This document shows positions 49,375 through 58,108 of a stretch of 64,000 nucleotides of DNA, in pieces (position 1 is the first letter of the stretch; every line of letters begins with the position of its first letter). Source of the DNA: Ruegeria sp. ANG-R (GTDB taxonomy: Bacteria; Pseudomonadota; Alphaproteobacteria; Rhodobacterales; Rhodobacteraceae); contig NZ_JWLJ01000002.1 in NCBI RefSeq assembly GCF_000813985.1, positions 1-64,000 of the forward strand. Reading direction: 5' to 3'. The notes beneath the pieces were generated by a model that did not search any database, was not told where the DNA came from, and saw nothing but the letters and a program-made list of their open reading frames with translations. A program made the translations under genes and the position numbers.

Positions 49375-49740
49375 ACGAACTTCTTCAACAATTGTCTGGA
49401 AGGTATGATCCCTGCCGCCACTGTCGCAACGGCGCGCAGAATGTCCGGCCAATTCTGGACGATCAGATTTTCCCGGACATTGCCGCCGATAAAACCGCGC
49501 AATTCTCTGGGGCTTTTGCAGGATCGAACACGTACAGGCGTTTGGATGGCAGATTCCGGATACGTGGGATGAACCGATAACCCAACAGGGATGAAACGGC
49601 AAAGACATGATCCGTGACGCCGCCCGTATGGGCATATTGCTCTTTGATCCGCTTGCCCGTTTCGTTCATGAGCCGGCCGTCGAGGATGTAGGGCGCTTCG
49701 CTCAGTCTCGCACGATCCTTGCATAATGGTGGTCGAGACG
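49375..49740 (-). pseudogene. Tn3-family transposase (TnpA) fragment, frameshifted
   Basis: In one frame SEAPYILDGRLMNETGKRI and TGGVTDHVFAVSSLLGYRF, with PRIRNLPSKRLYVFD, match the catalytic region of Tn3-type TnpA. After a frameshift near 49470 the next frame continues FIGGNVRENLIVQNWPDILR and AVATVAAGIIPSRQLLKKF, again TnpA. At about 49375 the similarity switches to IS6. No inverted repeats or resolvase are seen. Bases 49741-49888 hold nothing recognisable. Confidence 0.75.
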
Positions 49741-49888
49741 TGAAGACAACAATGGAAGCAGCCCGACAATAGATAATCTGTGCCGACCATGAACTCATAT
49801 TCCATCAAATTCTCCGCAGATGCTCGCGTTCATTCGGAGATCAGAAAGCGCGGCGGGTTTGGTATTGCAGCAGCAACGGTCGTCATCT

Positions 49889-51352
49889 TTAGATTTTACG
49901 AACCCCAGGGCGCAGCTTTGTATAGCTGGCGTTCGCTAGTTCACATGGAAATTGTCCCGGCGCTGCGCATATCAAGACATTTTGTGCGATGGGCTCAAAA
50001 TCAGCGCGGAAATGGGTTGTGCTTTTAACACATAGTATGCATGCGTCTGTTGGCTCCAGATTGAACAAACGTATTTGCGCTAGATCCAGGCATTGATTTC
50101 GAATGCTGGTGACAAGGACGTGGATTTGCGTTCCGGTCAGCTGCAATGCGACCGACGGGCCGAGCGTTGCAATGCCGCCGCCATACATTTCGCCCGTATA
50201 CCGGCATTGGCCATCGCTCAGGTAGTGCACCCGCACCTGCGCGGCGAACGGGGTGTCGCCGGGGCCTTTGCCGCCAATCCCGACCTCAAATGTCGCGCCT
50301 TTGCCCAGTTCGTGGGCCTTGGCAGCCAGTTCCGGGTCATGCAGAAGCCCCAGGATGGTCGAAGGCGCATTCTGACGCACAAGCTCGCGTAGCAGACCAG
50401 TTGTGTCTGCCGAAGCACCGGCACCGGGATTGTCCTGCGCATCCGCGATTACAACAGGTCCCTTTCCGGTTGCCTTTCGGGCGGTTTTGACGGCGTCTTT
50501 TGGGCTCAGCAAACTGGTATCGAACTGTGTTTCCGCCGTTTGCAGCTCTACGAATATCTGCTCCGCCATTGCGTTGGCCTCGGACTGTGAGTCGCCGTAA
50601 GCCAAGACAGATGGTCCACAATCGGCTGTATCCGCTGCGGTAAATCCAACGGCGAGTTCAACCAATCGCGCGCCCGGCCCTTCGAAGGCATCCAGCGCGG
50701 CGTACAACGTTTTGGCCGGGGCCACTTCGGTATACTGGCTGTGCAGCGGGATCAGGTACTCACCTTGCCGCCACGCTTTAGCAGGCGGACTGTTTGCACA
50801 GATGTGACGCATCATCCGGAAGGCTCGCGCTCCTGTTTCCGCCATGTCGAGATGCGGATAGGTGCGGAAAATGGTCATCGCATTAGACAGATCCACCATT
50901 TGGCCAGAGATATTGGCGTGCATATCCAGGCTTGCGACAAGCGGAAGGTCTGACCCAATGACCTGTCTGATCCGAGACAGCAGCTCTCCCTCACCATCAT
51001 CCCTCGATTCTGTGACCATGGCGCCGTGTAGGTCCAGGTAGACCCCATCCAGCTGCGTCATGTTCGCAAGCGCATCAGCGATGCGCCCGGCAATGTCGTC
51101 AAAGGCGTGATCCGTGACCTTGCCACCCGGTTCAGCGGCACACCACAGGATGGGAAGCAATTCTACTCCGTCCGCCAAGGCAGTTTTTGCAAAACCGGCG
51201 ATAGGCAGGTTCATGCCTCGGGTTACGTTCAGAACGTCCTGACCCCAAAGCAGTTCCGGCCAGCTGTCGGCCTGTTCAAAGTCGCTTAGCTGTGTTGGAG
51301 TATCGATGAAGGTATTGGTTTCGTGCTGAAATCCTGCGATTGCAATTCTCAT
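49889..51352 (-). CDS. M81-family metallopeptidase (MlrC-like)
   Basis: A 487-residue protein of the MlrC/M81 family, named after the last step of microcystin breakdown but widespread and mostly of unknown substrate. The N-terminus MRIAIAGFQHETNTFIDTPT is the family start with a metal-binding His, and LDLHGAMV near residue 108 and SLDMHANISGQMV near residue 140 provide the other Asp/His ligands. It is the last gene of the long minus-strand run behind a peptide-type ABC transporter and two hydrolases, starting 16 bp after the alpha/beta hydrolase. Presumably it hydrolyses an amide in a product of the preceding enzymes. Confidence 0.88.
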   Translation of the reverse strand: MRIAIAGFQHETNTFIDTPTQLSDFEQADSWPELLWGQDVLNVTRGMNLPIAGFAKTALADGVELLPILWCAAEPGGKVTDHAFDDIAGRIADALANMTQLDGVYLDLHGAMVTESRDDGEGELLSRIRQVIGSDLPLVASLDMHANISGQMVDLSNAMTIFRTYPHLDMAETGARAFRMMRHICANSPPAKAWRQGEYLIPLHSQYTEVAPAKTLYAALDAFEGPGARLVELAVGFTAADTADCGPSVLAYGDSQSEANAMAEQIFVELQTAETQFDTSLLSPKDAVKTARKATGKGPVVIADAQDNPGAGASADTTGLLRELVRQNAPSTILGLLHDPELAAKAHELGKGATFEVGIGGKGPGDTPFAAQVRVHYLSDGQCRYTGEMYGGGIATLGPSVALQLTGTQIHVLVTSIRNQCLDLAQIRLFNLEPTDACILCVKSTTHFRADFEPIAQNVLICAAPGQFPCELANASYTKLRPGVRKI

Positions 51353-51368
51353 CTGACCCTTCAGCCGC

Positions 51369-52223
51369 TTATTGCTGCACCAATTCGGCGGTCAAAATCT
51401 CACGCAGCTTTGCCGCCACGATATCCGGTTTGTGGCGGGTCATCGAAACATGACCCAGGCCGGGAATTTCGTGGAACACGCCGTTCTGCGCAAGATCAGA
51501 AACCACCTTGCACATGACCGGAGCGGTTTGAACATCCTCGGAAAAGGCAACTACATGCATCGGGACCGCGCAAGTTTTTAATCCCTCGCGGCAGTCGAAT
51601 TCCAAACAGGCCTCCCACTGATCAATTGTCGCCTGCGGGTCGCGATCCCGAAAACGCTCGGTGTAGGAGGCTTTGAGCTGCTCCCAAAGTTTAGGCTCGT
51701 GCAGCGCTTTTGCCGGGAATGCGTAAACTGCATAGTGGGGCGCCAGGAAATAATCGGGCAGGGTGATGCCATCCTTGCGCAGGTTGATCTCGGCCTGCAT
51801 CCAGTCGCGAGTGAACCCGTCAATATAAGCCGAAGTGCCCATCGGAATGGCCAACCGCACCTTGTCTGGGAAGTCTATCGCGGTTTGCTGCGTGACCAGC
51901 CCGCCCAACGACAGGCCACATACGGTAGCTTGCCCACCGGCAAAAGCGTCAATCACCGCCGCGCAATCCGCCGCGTAATCATGCATCGTCCAAGGTGGAG
52001 GAGGTGACTGCGTCTCTCCCGCTCCCCGTGGATCATAGGTGACGCATTTAAAGTTATCCGACAGACGCGAGAATTGCTCGGAATAGGCCTCAGCCGTCTG
52101 ATCGCCGCCGGGGACAAATACGACCGGCGGCCCGGCTCCTTCGACGACGACCCGCATGGCGACGCCGCCGATGGTCAATTGATGTGTTTCTGAATTTGGC
52201 CCAAATTCAGGGAAAGCTGACAT
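51369..52223 (-). CDS. Alpha/beta-fold hydrolase
   Basis: A 284-residue alpha/beta hydrolase. The oxyanion region VVFVPGGDQTAEAY near residue 35, the nucleophile elbow CGLSLGGLV near residue 105 with Ser, and the C-terminal His in GLGHVSMTRH form the expected triad, with Asp probably in the FSEDVQTAPV loop. The frame is open to 52319, but the ATG at 52223 follows an AGGAG site and starts MSAFPEFGPNSETHQLTIGG. It lies 29 bp behind the CocE-type gene and 16 bp before the M81 gene. It could act on esters, lactones or amides; no more can be said. Confidence 0.88.
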   Translation of the reverse strand: MSAFPEFGPNSETHQLTIGGVAMRVVVEGAGPPVVFVPGGDQTAEAYSEQFSRLSDNFKCVTYDPRGAGETQSPPPPWTMHDYAADCAAVIDAFAGGQATVCGLSLGGLVTQQTAIDFPDKVRLAIPMGTSAYIDGFTRDWMQAEINLRKDGITLPDYFLAPHYAVYAFPAKALHEPKLWEQLKASYTERFRDRDPQATIDQWEACLEFDCREGLKTCAVPMHVVAFSEDVQTAPVMCKVVSDLAQNGVFHEIPGLGHVSMTRHKPDIVAAKLREILTAELVQQ

Positions 52224-52252
52224 TGGAAGGCTCCTGTGGCCGCAAGGATATG

Positions 52253-54271
52253 TTACATGCCGTTGCGGGGAATGATGTGTGTCTCTTCTTCTTCGAAAAT
52301 AAGCTCTTCGCCCGACCAAGCCTTGAGGCGTGAGGTCAGGTGGAACTCGGTCGCTGTCGCCCGTTGCTCGGAATAGGTCCAGATTTTCGCGGACCAGTCG
52401 TCGCGGTCGAAACCGGCCGTTTGCTCCATGGTGGCGACGGCGGACAAGGGATCGCTGGGGTGGATCGTGTAGCGCCGGTCCGACACGTCGCTCAGTACTG
52501 TTCCGATGTCATCAAGACGGAAATCGCCCACCGGTCCAAACACGCCGCCATCCAGAAAGAACCGGTGGGTCATCTCGCCATTCGTCAGGTCGGTGTGGAC
52601 CGAGCGTTCCATTGACCCTTCGCGAACACGGGTTTTTCTCGAGGCATCGGCTGGGGGAGCCGGTACCGGCAGCGGGCGCGGTTCAGCGTTGCCTTCAGGC
52701 TGGGTTCTGACCGGCAGAGTCAGCCGGGACGCACCGGGCCGGATCGTAAGCGTCACGGGCTGCGGAGATGGCCAAAGAACCGGCCAATAAGCCGAGGCGA
52801 TTTGCAGCGTGACCCGATGGCCCACCGACACCCGGTATCCGGTTCCGTACAGGGGAATCGAAACGGTCATGTCTTCGCCGGGCGTGATCGGTGTGGGTTG
52901 GGTGTCGCTCTCACGGTGGTTGAGGTTGCAAAACCCTCGCGCAATCAGCGTTTGCGCGCCGTCCGGGGCCTCATCCACCAGTAGCGCTGCGACAAACCCC
53001 TGTGGCTGGTCAGCGGACACCGTTAGGTCAACGCGAGGCTGTCCCAGCAGGTCCAGCGGTTCGTTCAGGGGCGCCCCCTTGAACTGCAAACCGCCACCCG
53101 CGTCGATCCTGCAATCCAAAGCCATATCTCCGGGGATCGCGAACGAGCACATATCGCCCGCAGCGGCTCCGAACGTCTGCGGCGAGCAGATCGACAACGC
53201 GGCCCCGGCCTGTGCCGTTTCGCCCAACGTCCGGTCATTTAGCCAGAACGTCTGCTCGAAGATATTGGGCGATGGCCAAGAGGATTCTTCGACCCAGCAT
53301 CCTGTGCGCTGCAGATGGGTACCCGAAGGGGCCGCGCTGTCTTGCATGAAAAACCGCAACGGGGGTTCATCCATCAGGCCGGTGTCTTTCCCCTTCAGCC
53401 AATGATCCCAAAACCGGATCACCTCTCCGACAAAATCGGCTTTTGGTCCGGGGATGCCTTCATGCGGATAAAGATGTGCCCAAGGTCCCATCAGAATTTT
53501 AACGGGGCCTTTGAGATGTTCGGCAATCCGGAAGGGCGTGTCACGATACAGGTCCATCCAACCGCCGAAGAAATACACCGGAACCTCAACATCCGCGTAG
53601 TTCTCGCAGATCGATCCGCGCCGCCACATCTCATCATGTGTCTGATGTTCCAGCCACATAGCAGGCCAGAATTTCGCGCCTGTCAGCCGCTCCCGCCACA
53701 TGTCGATCCAGCGATCGGAGCCGACAATCTCGGGGTCGGGTGGCATCGCATTATAAAGCTGCATGATCGAGCCCCACCAGAAATTGTCATTGGCCAGACA
53801 GCCGCCGTAAAAATGAATGTCCTCACGCCACCGATCATCCGTGCCCATCACCGGGGCAATGGCTTTCAGCGCCGGAGGTCGCGTCGCCGCGACCTGGAAC
53901 GCGTTGTAGGCCCCCCAGCTTTTGCCGAACATGCCGACATTTCCATCGCACCACTCCTGAGCGGCAATCCATTGAATGATGTCATGGCCGTCCTGAATTT
54001 CCTGATGCGAGTATTCGTCCTCGACCACGCCCTCACTGTCGCCATACCCGCGAATGTCCACGCGGATCGATGCGTATCCCGCAGCCGCAAAATACGGGTG
54101 TATGCTCTCGTCACGCATACGTGTGCGATCCCGACGCCGGTAAGGGATGTATTCCAGAATACAGGGCAGCGGTGAGGTTCTGGCAGACGAAGGCAGCCAG
54201 AGCCGCGCCGCGAGTTTTGTCCCGTCGGGCATGGGTATCCAAACGGTTTCAAGGACCTCAATGTCACTCAT
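52253..54271 (-). CDS. CocE/NonD-family hydrolase
   Basis: A 672-residue serine hydrolase of the X-Pro dipeptidyl-peptidase/cocaine-esterase family. The N-terminal TVWIPMPDGTKLAARLWLPS, the IRVDIRGYGDSEG stretch near residue 75 and the nucleophile motif GMFGKSWGAY near residue 118 are typical; a C-terminal jelly-roll (about residues 335-560) also belongs to the family. There is no signal peptide, so it works on an imported substrate, an ester or an amide. It overlaps the ATPase gene by 4 bp and so belongs to the importer operon. The partial gene at 63425 encodes a clearly related protein. Confidence 0.9.
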   Translation of the reverse strand: MSDIEVLETVWIPMPDGTKLAARLWLPSSARTSPLPCILEYIPYRRRDRTRMRDESIHPYFAAAGYASIRVDIRGYGDSEGVVEDEYSHQEIQDGHDIIQWIAAQEWCDGNVGMFGKSWGAYNAFQVAATRPPALKAIAPVMGTDDRWREDIHFYGGCLANDNFWWGSIMQLYNAMPPDPEIVGSDRWIDMWRERLTGAKFWPAMWLEHQTHDEMWRRGSICENYADVEVPVYFFGGWMDLYRDTPFRIAEHLKGPVKILMGPWAHLYPHEGIPGPKADFVGEVIRFWDHWLKGKDTGLMDEPPLRFFMQDSAAPSGTHLQRTGCWVEESSWPSPNIFEQTFWLNDRTLGETAQAGAALSICSPQTFGAAAGDMCSFAIPGDMALDCRIDAGGGLQFKGAPLNEPLDLLGQPRVDLTVSADQPQGFVAALLVDEAPDGAQTLIARGFCNLNHRESDTQPTPITPGEDMTVSIPLYGTGYRVSVGHRVTLQIASAYWPVLWPSPQPVTLTIRPGASRLTLPVRTQPEGNAEPRPLPVPAPPADASRKTRVREGSMERSVHTDLTNGEMTHRFFLDGGVFGPVGDFRLDDIGTVLSDVSDRRYTIHPSDPLSAVATMEQTAGFDRDDWSAKIWTYSEQRATATEFHLTSRLKAWSGEELIFEEEETHIIPRNGM

Positions 54272-55269
54272 GATGCGGCCTTCTCTACTATTTCCGGCGG
54301 GCGAGCGCCGGGTTCGAGGGGGAAATGACAGGCAACTGCACGCCCGTTTGTGACCTGCCGTTCAGGCGCATCCATACTGCATCGCGATTGCGCCCAGGGG
54401 CAACGTGTGTGGAACTCACAGCCCGCGGGGCGGGCCAACAAGGAGGGGACTTCGGCTGGGAGCGTGATCCGGTCATGGGTTTTGTCCGGATCTGGCTCGG
54501 GGTTGGCCGACAGAAGCGCCGCCGTATAGGGGTGTTGCGGGGCGCTGAAGACCTCTTCGGTGTCGCCGGCCTCGACAAAACGGCCTAAATACATCACCGC
54601 GGTTCGATCCGCCACATGGTGCACCACGTGCAGGTTGTGCGTGATGATCACCATCGCCAAGCCCAGCCGTTCACGCAGATCATTCAACAGGTTCAGGACT
54701 TCGCCCTGCACCGACACATCCAGACCAGCCGTGGGTTCGTCCGCGATGATCAATGCCGGGTCTAGCGCAATGGCCCGCGCCACGCCGACCCGACGGGCCT
54801 GGCCACCGGACAACTGATGTGGAAAGCGCGAGGCGAAACTTGTCGGCAAACCCACCAAGGTCAGAAGTCGCGCGGCTTCCTCGCGCAGATTGCGGCCTTC
54901 GATCCCGTGGATGCGAAACGGTTCAGTCACCAGATCGCCGACGGTCATACGAGGCGAGAGAGATCCCACGGGGTCCTGAAACATCATCGACATGCGTTTG
55001 CGCACCGGCTTCATCGCCTTGCGATCCAACGTGTCGATGCGCTGATCCTCAAACGTAATCGCTCCGGCGCTGATCTCTTGCAGGCCGTTCGCTGCGCGAG
55101 CCAGTGTCGTTTTGCCAGAACCGCTTTCACCGACGAGGGCAAAGGTTTCGCCCCGATTGACCTCAAAGCTGACCCCGGCCACGCCAAGGATTGCGTTTTT
55201 ACGTCCCAGCCCCCCGACCGGAAATGAGACCTGAACATCTTCGACCTTGAGAATGGGATCGCTACTCAT
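54268..55269 (-). CDS. Peptide/nickel-type ABC transporter ATP-binding protein (DppF-like)
   Basis: A 333-residue ATPase: Walker A GESGSGKTT, signature LSGGQARRVGVARA, Walker B LIIADEPTAGLDVS and the C-terminal Cys-containing extension (RPAGCEFHTRCPWAQSRCS) typical of oligopeptide/dipeptide transporter ATPases. It overlaps its partner ATPase gene by 4 bp upstream and the CocE gene by 4 bp downstream, so six or more genes here are tightly coupled. Confidence 0.92.
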   Translation of the reverse strand: MSSDPILKVEDVQVSFPVGGLGRKNAILGVAGVSFEVNRGETFALVGESGSGKTTLARAANGLQEISAGAITFEDQRIDTLDRKAMKPVRKRMSMMFQDPVGSLSPRMTVGDLVTEPFRIHGIEGRNLREEAARLLTLVGLPTSFASRFPHQLSGGQARRVGVARAIALDPALIIADEPTAGLDVSVQGEVLNLLNDLRERLGLAMVIITHNLHVVHHVADRTAVMYLGRFVEAGDTEEVFSAPQHPYTAALLSANPEPDPDKTHDRITLPAEVPSLLARPAGCEFHTRCPWAQSRCSMDAPERQVTNGRAVACHFPLEPGARPPEIVEKAAS

Positions 55270-56252
55270 GCCGTCACCCCGGTTTCTGCAGGGGTGTCTG
55301 CGACAAAGCAGCGGGCGATATGGCCACCTCCGATATCCTTATCGGGTGGTGGTGCCGAGCACGCATCACTCACGCGGTCGCAGCGGTTGGCAAAAATACA
55401 GCCGGTGGGCCGCGCACGCAGATCGGGGATTTCCCCGGGGATCGTCGGCAGATTCCGGGTGCGTTCGCTTTGCCGTGCCGGATCGCATTCCAGCAGCCGC
55501 GCCGTGTAGGGGTGGCGCGGGTCCTGGAAAATCTGCCGGACGGTGCCGCGCTCCACGACTTCGCCCGCATACATGACCACCACGTCATCACACAATTCGG
55601 CGATGACACCCAGATGGTGCGAAATGAACATGACCGAACAGCCGATTTTTTGCTGCAGGTCTTTCAGCAGCTCGATCGTCGTCACCTCAAGCGTCGCATC
55701 CAGCGCTGTTGTGGGTTCGTCCGCGATCAGCAGGGCAGGCTCCATCATCAGGGCCATGGCGATAGCGATACGTTGTTTCATCCCACCCGAGAACTGGTGC
55801 GGATAGCGCACCAGTGCAGCGCGGGCATCGGGGATGCGCACCAGTTCGAGCATTTCGACCGCGCGGTTCAGTTTTTCTTCTTTGGACAGGGGCGAGCGAT
55901 ACTGAATGTTCAGCATCTGCTTGCCGACCGAGATCACAGGGTTCAGCGCACCCATCGGGTCTTGAAACACGGTGGCGATACGCGGGCCACGCAAATCTCG
56001 CATACGTGACGGGGGCAAAGTGGTCAGTTCATCCTGACCCTCAAACAGGATCGATCCGCCGTCGACGCTGCCATTGTCAGCCAGTAGCCCCAGAATGGCG
56101 TTAATCAGCGTGGACTTCCCGCAGCCGGATTCGCCCACGATGCCAACGATCCGGTTTTCGGGCACATCGAAGCTGACGTTTTTCAAGGCGTGCAGGGGCC
56201 CGGCCTCGGTTGAGAAGGTGACGTTCAGATTGTCTATGCGCAGCGTGGTCAT
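55266..56252 (-). CDS. Peptide/nickel-type ABC transporter ATP-binding protein (DppD-like)
   Basis: A 328-residue ATPase with GESGCGKST, FSGGMKQRIAIAMAL and LLIADEPTTALDAT, and a C-terminal Cys extension RPTGCIFANRCDRVSDACS. It shares one base with the stop of the DppC-like gene (TGATG type junction) and overlaps the DppF-like gene by 4 bp. With that protein it forms the ATPase dimer of the importer. Confidence 0.92.
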   Translation of the reverse strand: MTTLRIDNLNVTFSTEAGPLHALKNVSFDVPENRIVGIVGESGCGKSTLINAILGLLADNGSVDGGSILFEGQDELTTLPPSRMRDLRGPRIATVFQDPMGALNPVISVGKQMLNIQYRSPLSKEEKLNRAVEMLELVRIPDARAALVRYPHQFSGGMKQRIAIAMALMMEPALLIADEPTTALDATLEVTTIELLKDLQQKIGCSVMFISHHLGVIAELCDDVVVMYAGEVVERGTVRQIFQDPRHPYTARLLECDPARQSERTRNLPTIPGEIPDLRARPTGCIFANRCDRVSDACSAPPPDKDIGGGHIARCFVADTPAETGVTA

Positions 56253-57130
56253 CAGCGTCCTTTCAGCCGGGGATCAAACACATCCCGCAGCGTCTCGCCC
56301 AGGAAGGTAAAGCCCAGCGTTGTGATGATGATTGGAACACCGCCCGCAATCGCGATCCAGGCGGTATCGCGGATATTGGTGAACCCGTCATTCAGAATCG
56401 ACCCCCAGCTTGGGGTCGGAGGGCGCACACCAAGGCCCAAAAAGCTCATCCCCGCTTCGATGCCGATGACGACAGGGATGTCCATCGACGCGAGAATAAC
56501 CAGCGGGCCGATCACGTTTGGCAGAATGTGCACCCGCAGGATACGCGCCGAGGACGCACCCATGCTTTGCGCAGCGGTGACGTATTCCGAGGTTTTTAAA
56601 GCAATGGTCTGGGTACGGATGATCCGCGCATAACCGGGCACAGTTACGAGAACCACGACGACCATCACTGCAGTCAGCGACGGCCCCATCAGCGTCACCA
56701 GCGCAAGGGCCAGCATGACGGTAGGAAAGCTCTTCATCGCGTCGAACAGCAGGATCATCAGGTTGTCCAGCCAACGCGGCCCGTAGCCCGCAATCAGGCC
56801 CAGCACGATACCGATCACCAGCGACACGGCGGTCGAGACCAGAGCTACAAACAACGCGATCCGTCCGCCATGCAGCACACGTGCAAACAGGTCTCGGCCC
56901 AGTTGATCTGTGCCCATCAGATGCTGTGTACTTGGGCCTTGGAATCGGTCACGCGGGTTGATCTTGGTCGGGTCCCAGCTGGTGAGCAGATCGGCAAAGA
57001 CGGCGCCAAAGATCACGAACAGCACAAGGAACAATCCCAAAGCGCCCAGAGGCTCTCGCAGAATTTTACGGATTGGGCGCCACAGCTCGGCCATGCGCCC
57101 GGGGGCGGGGTTAGAAACTGCTTCTGACAC
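56252..57130 (-). CDS. Peptide-type ABC transporter permease (DppC-like)
   Basis: A 292-residue permease. The N-terminal tail is followed by a first helix at about residues 32-52, the periplasmic H.MGTDQLGRDLFARVLHGGR motif near residue 90 (a DppC hallmark) and the EAA loop YVTAAQSMGASSARILRVHI near residue 185. It overlaps the end of the DppB-like gene by 20 bp. Confidence 0.92.
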   Translation of the reverse strand: MSEAVSNPAPGRMAELWRPIRKILREPLGALGLFLVLFVIFGAVFADLLTSWDPTKINPRDRFQGPSTQHLMGTDQLGRDLFARVLHGGRIALFVALVSTAVSLVIGIVLGLIAGYGPRWLDNLMILLFDAMKSFPTVMLALALVTLMGPSLTAVMVVVVLVTVPGYARIIRTQTIALKTSEYVTAAQSMGASSARILRVHILPNVIGPLVILASMDIPVVIGIEAGMSFLGLGVRPPTPSWGSILNDGFTNIRDTAWIAIAGGVPIIITTLGFTFLGETLRDVFDPRLKGR

Positions 57131-58055
57131 GGGGATCCAAAGCTCCGATGATGAGGTCTGCCAAAAGGTTGAGGAGAACGAACAGGACGGTGGTGATCAG
57201 AACGGTGCCTGTCACGATGGGGAAGTTGCGGGTCAGGATGGCGTCATAGACAAGCTTGCCAACGCCGGGGCGGGCAAAGACGATCTCGGCAAACACAGCC
57301 GAGGACAACATCTGACCAATACCCACGCCCAACAAAGTGACCGTAGGCAGGATCGCGATCGACAAGGCATAGCGATAGGTGATCGTCCGATCCGGCAGCC
57401 CAAAGGCGCGCGCAGTGCGGATATGGCTGGCCTCAAGCACTTCGAGCATCGAGGCACGCACCATGCGGGCGATATAGCCGACCCAGCCCAGACCAACCGC
57501 CAGCGAAGGCAGGATCAGATGCGTGAGCTGATCGCCAAGATTACCGGGCTCGCCCGCACCGATGGCAGGCAGCCAGCGCAGTTCAACCGCAAAGATCAGC
57601 AGGGCATAAATCGCGATGACAAAGGACGGCACTGCAATCACGGCCACGGACAGGATACCGACAACCCGATCAGCCCAGCTGCCGCGGCTGACCGCCGCCC
57701 AGCAGCCCAGCGGAATGCCAAGAGCCACTGACCACGTGATTCCGCCGACGATCAGGGCCAGAGTGTAGGGCAGTTGCTCGAGCACGACCGTGGTGACGGG
57801 GCGGCCTGACAGAACCTCATCGCCCAGATCACCTGTCCATGCCCCGATGTAGAAGTTCCAGAACTGAACCAGAACCGGCTGGTTCAACCCCATTTTCTCG
57901 CGCAGGGCAGCGCGCATTTCCTCGGTTGCCCGAGGCCCTAGCGCGACCGAGGCTGGGTCGCCGGGGATCAGGTAGATCATGCAGAACAGCAGGAACATGG
58001 CGACCGACACGATCGCAGCGGCCAGCCCAAGCCGTTTGATAAAATAGCTCAGCAT
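57111..58055 (-). CDS. Peptide-type ABC transporter permease (DppB-like)
   Basis: A 314-residue permease beginning MLSYFIKRLGLAAAIVSVAM, the usual DppB start. A longer start at 58076 lacks a Shine-Dalgarno sequence, while the ATG at 58055 follows GGGGGG. The EAA loop is HIRTARAFGLPDRTITYRYA near residue 205. It is preceded by a hairpin that separates it from the binding-protein gene. Confidence 0.92.
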   Translation of the reverse strand: MLSYFIKRLGLAAAIVSVAMFLLFCMIYLIPGDPASVALGPRATEEMRAALREKMGLNQPVLVQFWNFYIGAWTGDLGDEVLSGRPVTTVVLEQLPYTLALIVGGITWSVALGIPLGCWAAVSRGSWADRVVGILSVAVIAVPSFVIAIYALLIFAVELRWLPAIGAGEPGNLGDQLTHLILPSLAVGLGWVGYIARMVRASMLEVLEASHIRTARAFGLPDRTITYRYALSIAILPTVTLLGVGIGQMLSSAVFAEIVFARPGVGKLVYDAILTRNFPIVTGTVLITTVLFVLLNLLADLIIGALDPRVRSSF

Positions 58056-58077
58056 ACGCACCCCCCAAAAGGCCATG

Positions 58078-58098
58078 CGGGCGGCTGTGCGCCGCCCG
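58078..58098 (-). promoter_or_regulatory. Intercistronic hairpin after the binding-protein gene
   Basis: CGGGCGGC (58078-58085) and GCCGCCCG (58091-58098) pair perfectly over a 5-base loop, in the 53-bp gap between the binding-protein and permease genes. This is the usual position for an mRNA-stabilising hairpin that raises binding-protein levels over those of the permeases. No T run is seen. Confidence 0.6.
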
Positions 58099-58108
58099 TT
58101 TGCGTGGA

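Noticed and set aside
49780..50028. Small plus-strand frame between the Tn3 relic and the M81 gene
   Set aside because: It overlaps the end of the M81 gene on the other strand and has no recognisable product or start signal.
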